A DNA stretch of 64,000 bases, taken from NCBI GenBank assembly GCA_937966555.1, contig CALCLY010000031.1:76293-140292 (forward strand). The letters run 5' to 3'. The translations under genes and the position numbers were made by a program. The DNA is from CALCLY01 sp900552775. Its GTDB lineage: Bacteria; Bacillota; Clostridia; UMGS1883; UMGS1540. Shown here piece by piece: positions 62,615-64,000 of the stretch. How positions within the stretch are numbered: the first letter of the stretch is position 1; each line of letters starts with the position of its first letter. The notes beneath the pieces are model-generated. The model did not search any database. It was not told the DNA's origin and was given only the letters and a program-made list of their open reading frames with translations.

Positions 62615-63262
62615 TTAACCCATACAACCGGGACAGTAAGCATCCAAAATTTTCACTTGATTAAGCGGATTAATTCTTATCGAGTTAACGTCAGTATCAT
62701 AAGGCAATTCAACCAAGATATACCTGTAATCGTAAGAGTTTATATACCAGCGGACACATTTTGACCAATTACAATCAACAACACTCAATTCCTGTGCCGA
62801 TAAGCTTTTTCTCAAAACACTCAATTCCGTCTCATCATCAAAGTTATCAAACAAAACATCTGCCGTAGTTGTTATTTGGGAACATAGTCTTTCATCACCT
62901 TCAAAAAAGCAAAACGTTACAAGAGGATTATTTTCAAATATAACATATGTATAACCGTCTATATTACAGCTTGCAAAAATATTCCCATATTTATTCTGTA
63001 TTGTTTCAAAAGACTTTGAAATATCATCAATCAAATTAAGGCTCGAGTATCTTATAGTTCTGTCATTTTTAACCTGCACCGCGTATAAACTGCCGTTTCT
63101 TCCGTCTGCATTAATTCCGAATACATGTACCACACCATATTCGTCTTTATACGAAATGCCGCGATTGGCATATATACATGCAAGAGTCAGCTTTGCATTA
63201 ACCGATTCCGTCGGCAGCACCGTCCAGATTTTACTTAATGTTCTTTCTATGCGTAGCTGCAT
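62615..63262 (-). CDS. Hypothetical protein
   Basis: 215 residues, no signal peptide or membrane helix. Mixed alpha/beta composition with a CNIDGYTYVIFE segment and a C-terminal CPGC. Not recognised. No strong ribosome site is seen before the ATG at 63262, so the true start may differ. It lies 32 bases after the broken secreted gene and may belong to the same former operon. Confidence 0.55.
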   Translation of the reverse strand: MQLRIERTLSKIWTVLPTESVNAKLTLACIYANRGISYKDEYGVVHVFGINADGRNGSLYAVQVKNDRTIRYSSLNLIDDISKSFETIQNKYGNIFASCNIDGYTYVIFENNPLVTFCFFEGDERLCSQITTTADVLFDNFDDETELSVLRKSLSAQELSVVDCNWSKCVRWYINSYDYRYILVELPYDTDVNSIRINPLNQVKILDAYCPGCMG

Positions 63263-63294
63263 ATTTTCATCAAAATATATCGCCCAAATAATTC

Positions 63295-63788
63295 TTAATT
63301 TAGTTTTATTTTAAAAAACTCCTCGGAGTATGGAATTTCTGTCATAATAACATTTCTTGTAATTTCTCCTGCACCAAAATACATCACAAGTGAACTGTCT
63401 TTTAAATAGAATTTTGCATTATCACAGCTTCCCGAAAAAATCCAAGGTTCGTCCCTATCAGGGGAGTACCTTTTTAAAAAAGCTTTATATATTGCCGTGC
63501 GGCGGTCAAGCTTATCGCCTTTTAATATATCCGAAATTGTAAGCTCTTTTTTCTTGTTCAAATCAAAGGTTCTCGATTCTCTGTAACTGTTTCCACGCGC
63601 AGCGCCTCACATATGGCACGAACGGGCACAAGTGTTCCCCCATTTTCTATAACGGGAGCAACATCAAGCTCTAAAGGCACGCCGTTTACTTCAACGGAAA
63701 TATTTTCGGGCTCCGCTGACACAAAATTAAAATGAATAACACTTAATATAAATATTGAAAATATAACGGAAAATACTCTCTTTTTCAT
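63295..63788 (-). pseudogene. Broken secreted gene: stalk-domain fragment followed by DUF3298-like fragment
   Basis: Frame A (63558-63788) has a signal peptide (FSVIFSIFILSVIHFNFVSA) and the first half of a copper-amine-oxidase-N domain (VEVNGVPLELDVAPVIENGG, GTLVPVRAICEAL), then stops. Frame B (63295-63561) starts at a TTG overlapping that stop and ends in FYLKDSSLVMYFGAGEITRN and EIPYSEEF, typical of the DUF3298/RsiV C-terminus. No ribosome site separates them. The most economical reading is one secreted DUF3298 protein that lost its middle and its frame. Confidence 0.6.
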
Positions 63789-63800
63789 AAAACACCTCAA

Positions 63801-64000
63801 AATACCTTATTCAAAAATCGTAAATCAAATGTTTTAAAACAGTGAGAAGAAGAGCAAGAGCTCTCGTTTACACGCAGAAACCTTCTGTCAACATTTTAAA
63901 ATACCACAAAGCCTCTGTAACGCGCTTGCGAAAGCTCTTTTCCCCAACTGTTCTTCTGTTTTTGTTTGGCTAATTTTTTACAACATAATCTACATTATGT
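63801..64000. other. Intergenic right edge
   Basis: About 200 bases, AT-rich, with a leftward CAAAAT/GAGGTG ribosome-site region for the broken secreted gene at 63789-63797. No gene, RNA or clear promoter recognised. Confidence 0.4.

Noticed and set aside
1..64000. CRISPR arrays, rRNA, tRNA, phage or insertion-sequence genes
   Set aside because: No regularly spaced repeats, no recognisable tRNA T-loop/acceptor pattern, no transposase, integrase or phage structural proteins were seen on either strand by eye.

Overview
The window reads as a chromosomal segment of an anaerobic, low-GC member of the Clostridia (Bacillota), probably host-gut associated. The signs are strong Shine-Dalgarno sites with sigma-A type promoters, dockerin-type secreted proteins, copper-amine-oxidase-N stalk domains on exported proteins, DUF5662 and YflT proteins, and a rpsB-tsf-yceD-rpmF block. 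The species is not identifiable from sequence alone.

Layout. 1-3.0 kb: an oxidoreductase/sugar isomerase pair divergent from an AraC regulator and a VOC protein. 3.0-8.4 kb: a leftward arginine operon (argC-argJ-argB-argD) whose last gene is a secreted DNA-entry-type nuclease; its promoter carries ARG-box-like sites. 8.5-28.9 kb: a 16-gene rightward exopolysaccharide operon (flippase, polymerase, priming transferase, seven glycosyltransferases, acyltransferase, YdjC deacetylase, two Wzz-like proteins, a membrane phosphoesterase, an EAL protein). It starts from a perfect consensus promoter followed by a GEMM/c-di-GMP-I-like riboswitch and an intrinsic terminator. 29-35 kb: two leftward secreted beta-helix/dockerin proteins, the upstream one split by an in-frame TAG. 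35.2-39.6 kb: an acetyltransferase, a frameshifted flavodoxin, an M13 peptidase and an autoregulated TetR gene. 39.8-41.3 kb: a membrane diguanylate cyclase with a hairpin leader. 41.3-48.5 kb: a heparinase-like lyase, an ADP-ribosylglycohydrolase, an AraC regulator, a secreted stalk protein and a gene remnant. 48.6-62.4 kb: mostly housekeeping (alr, tatD, metG, rarA, glyA, nth, hup, rpmF, tsf, rpsB). 62.6-63.8 kb: small unknown or broken secreted genes.

The central theme is cyclic di-GMP. A riboswitch senses a cyclic dinucleotide at the head of the polysaccharide operon. The operon encodes a probably active EAL phosphodiesterase and a Wzz co-polymerase fused to a catalytically degenerate GGDEF domain. 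A competent GGEEF cyclase lies 11 kb downstream of the operon. Transcription, chain-length control and turnover of the signal may therefore be linked in one locus. Several genes are visibly broken (TAG interruption, frameshift, fused remnants). No rRNA, tRNA, CRISPR array or insertion sequence was recognised.
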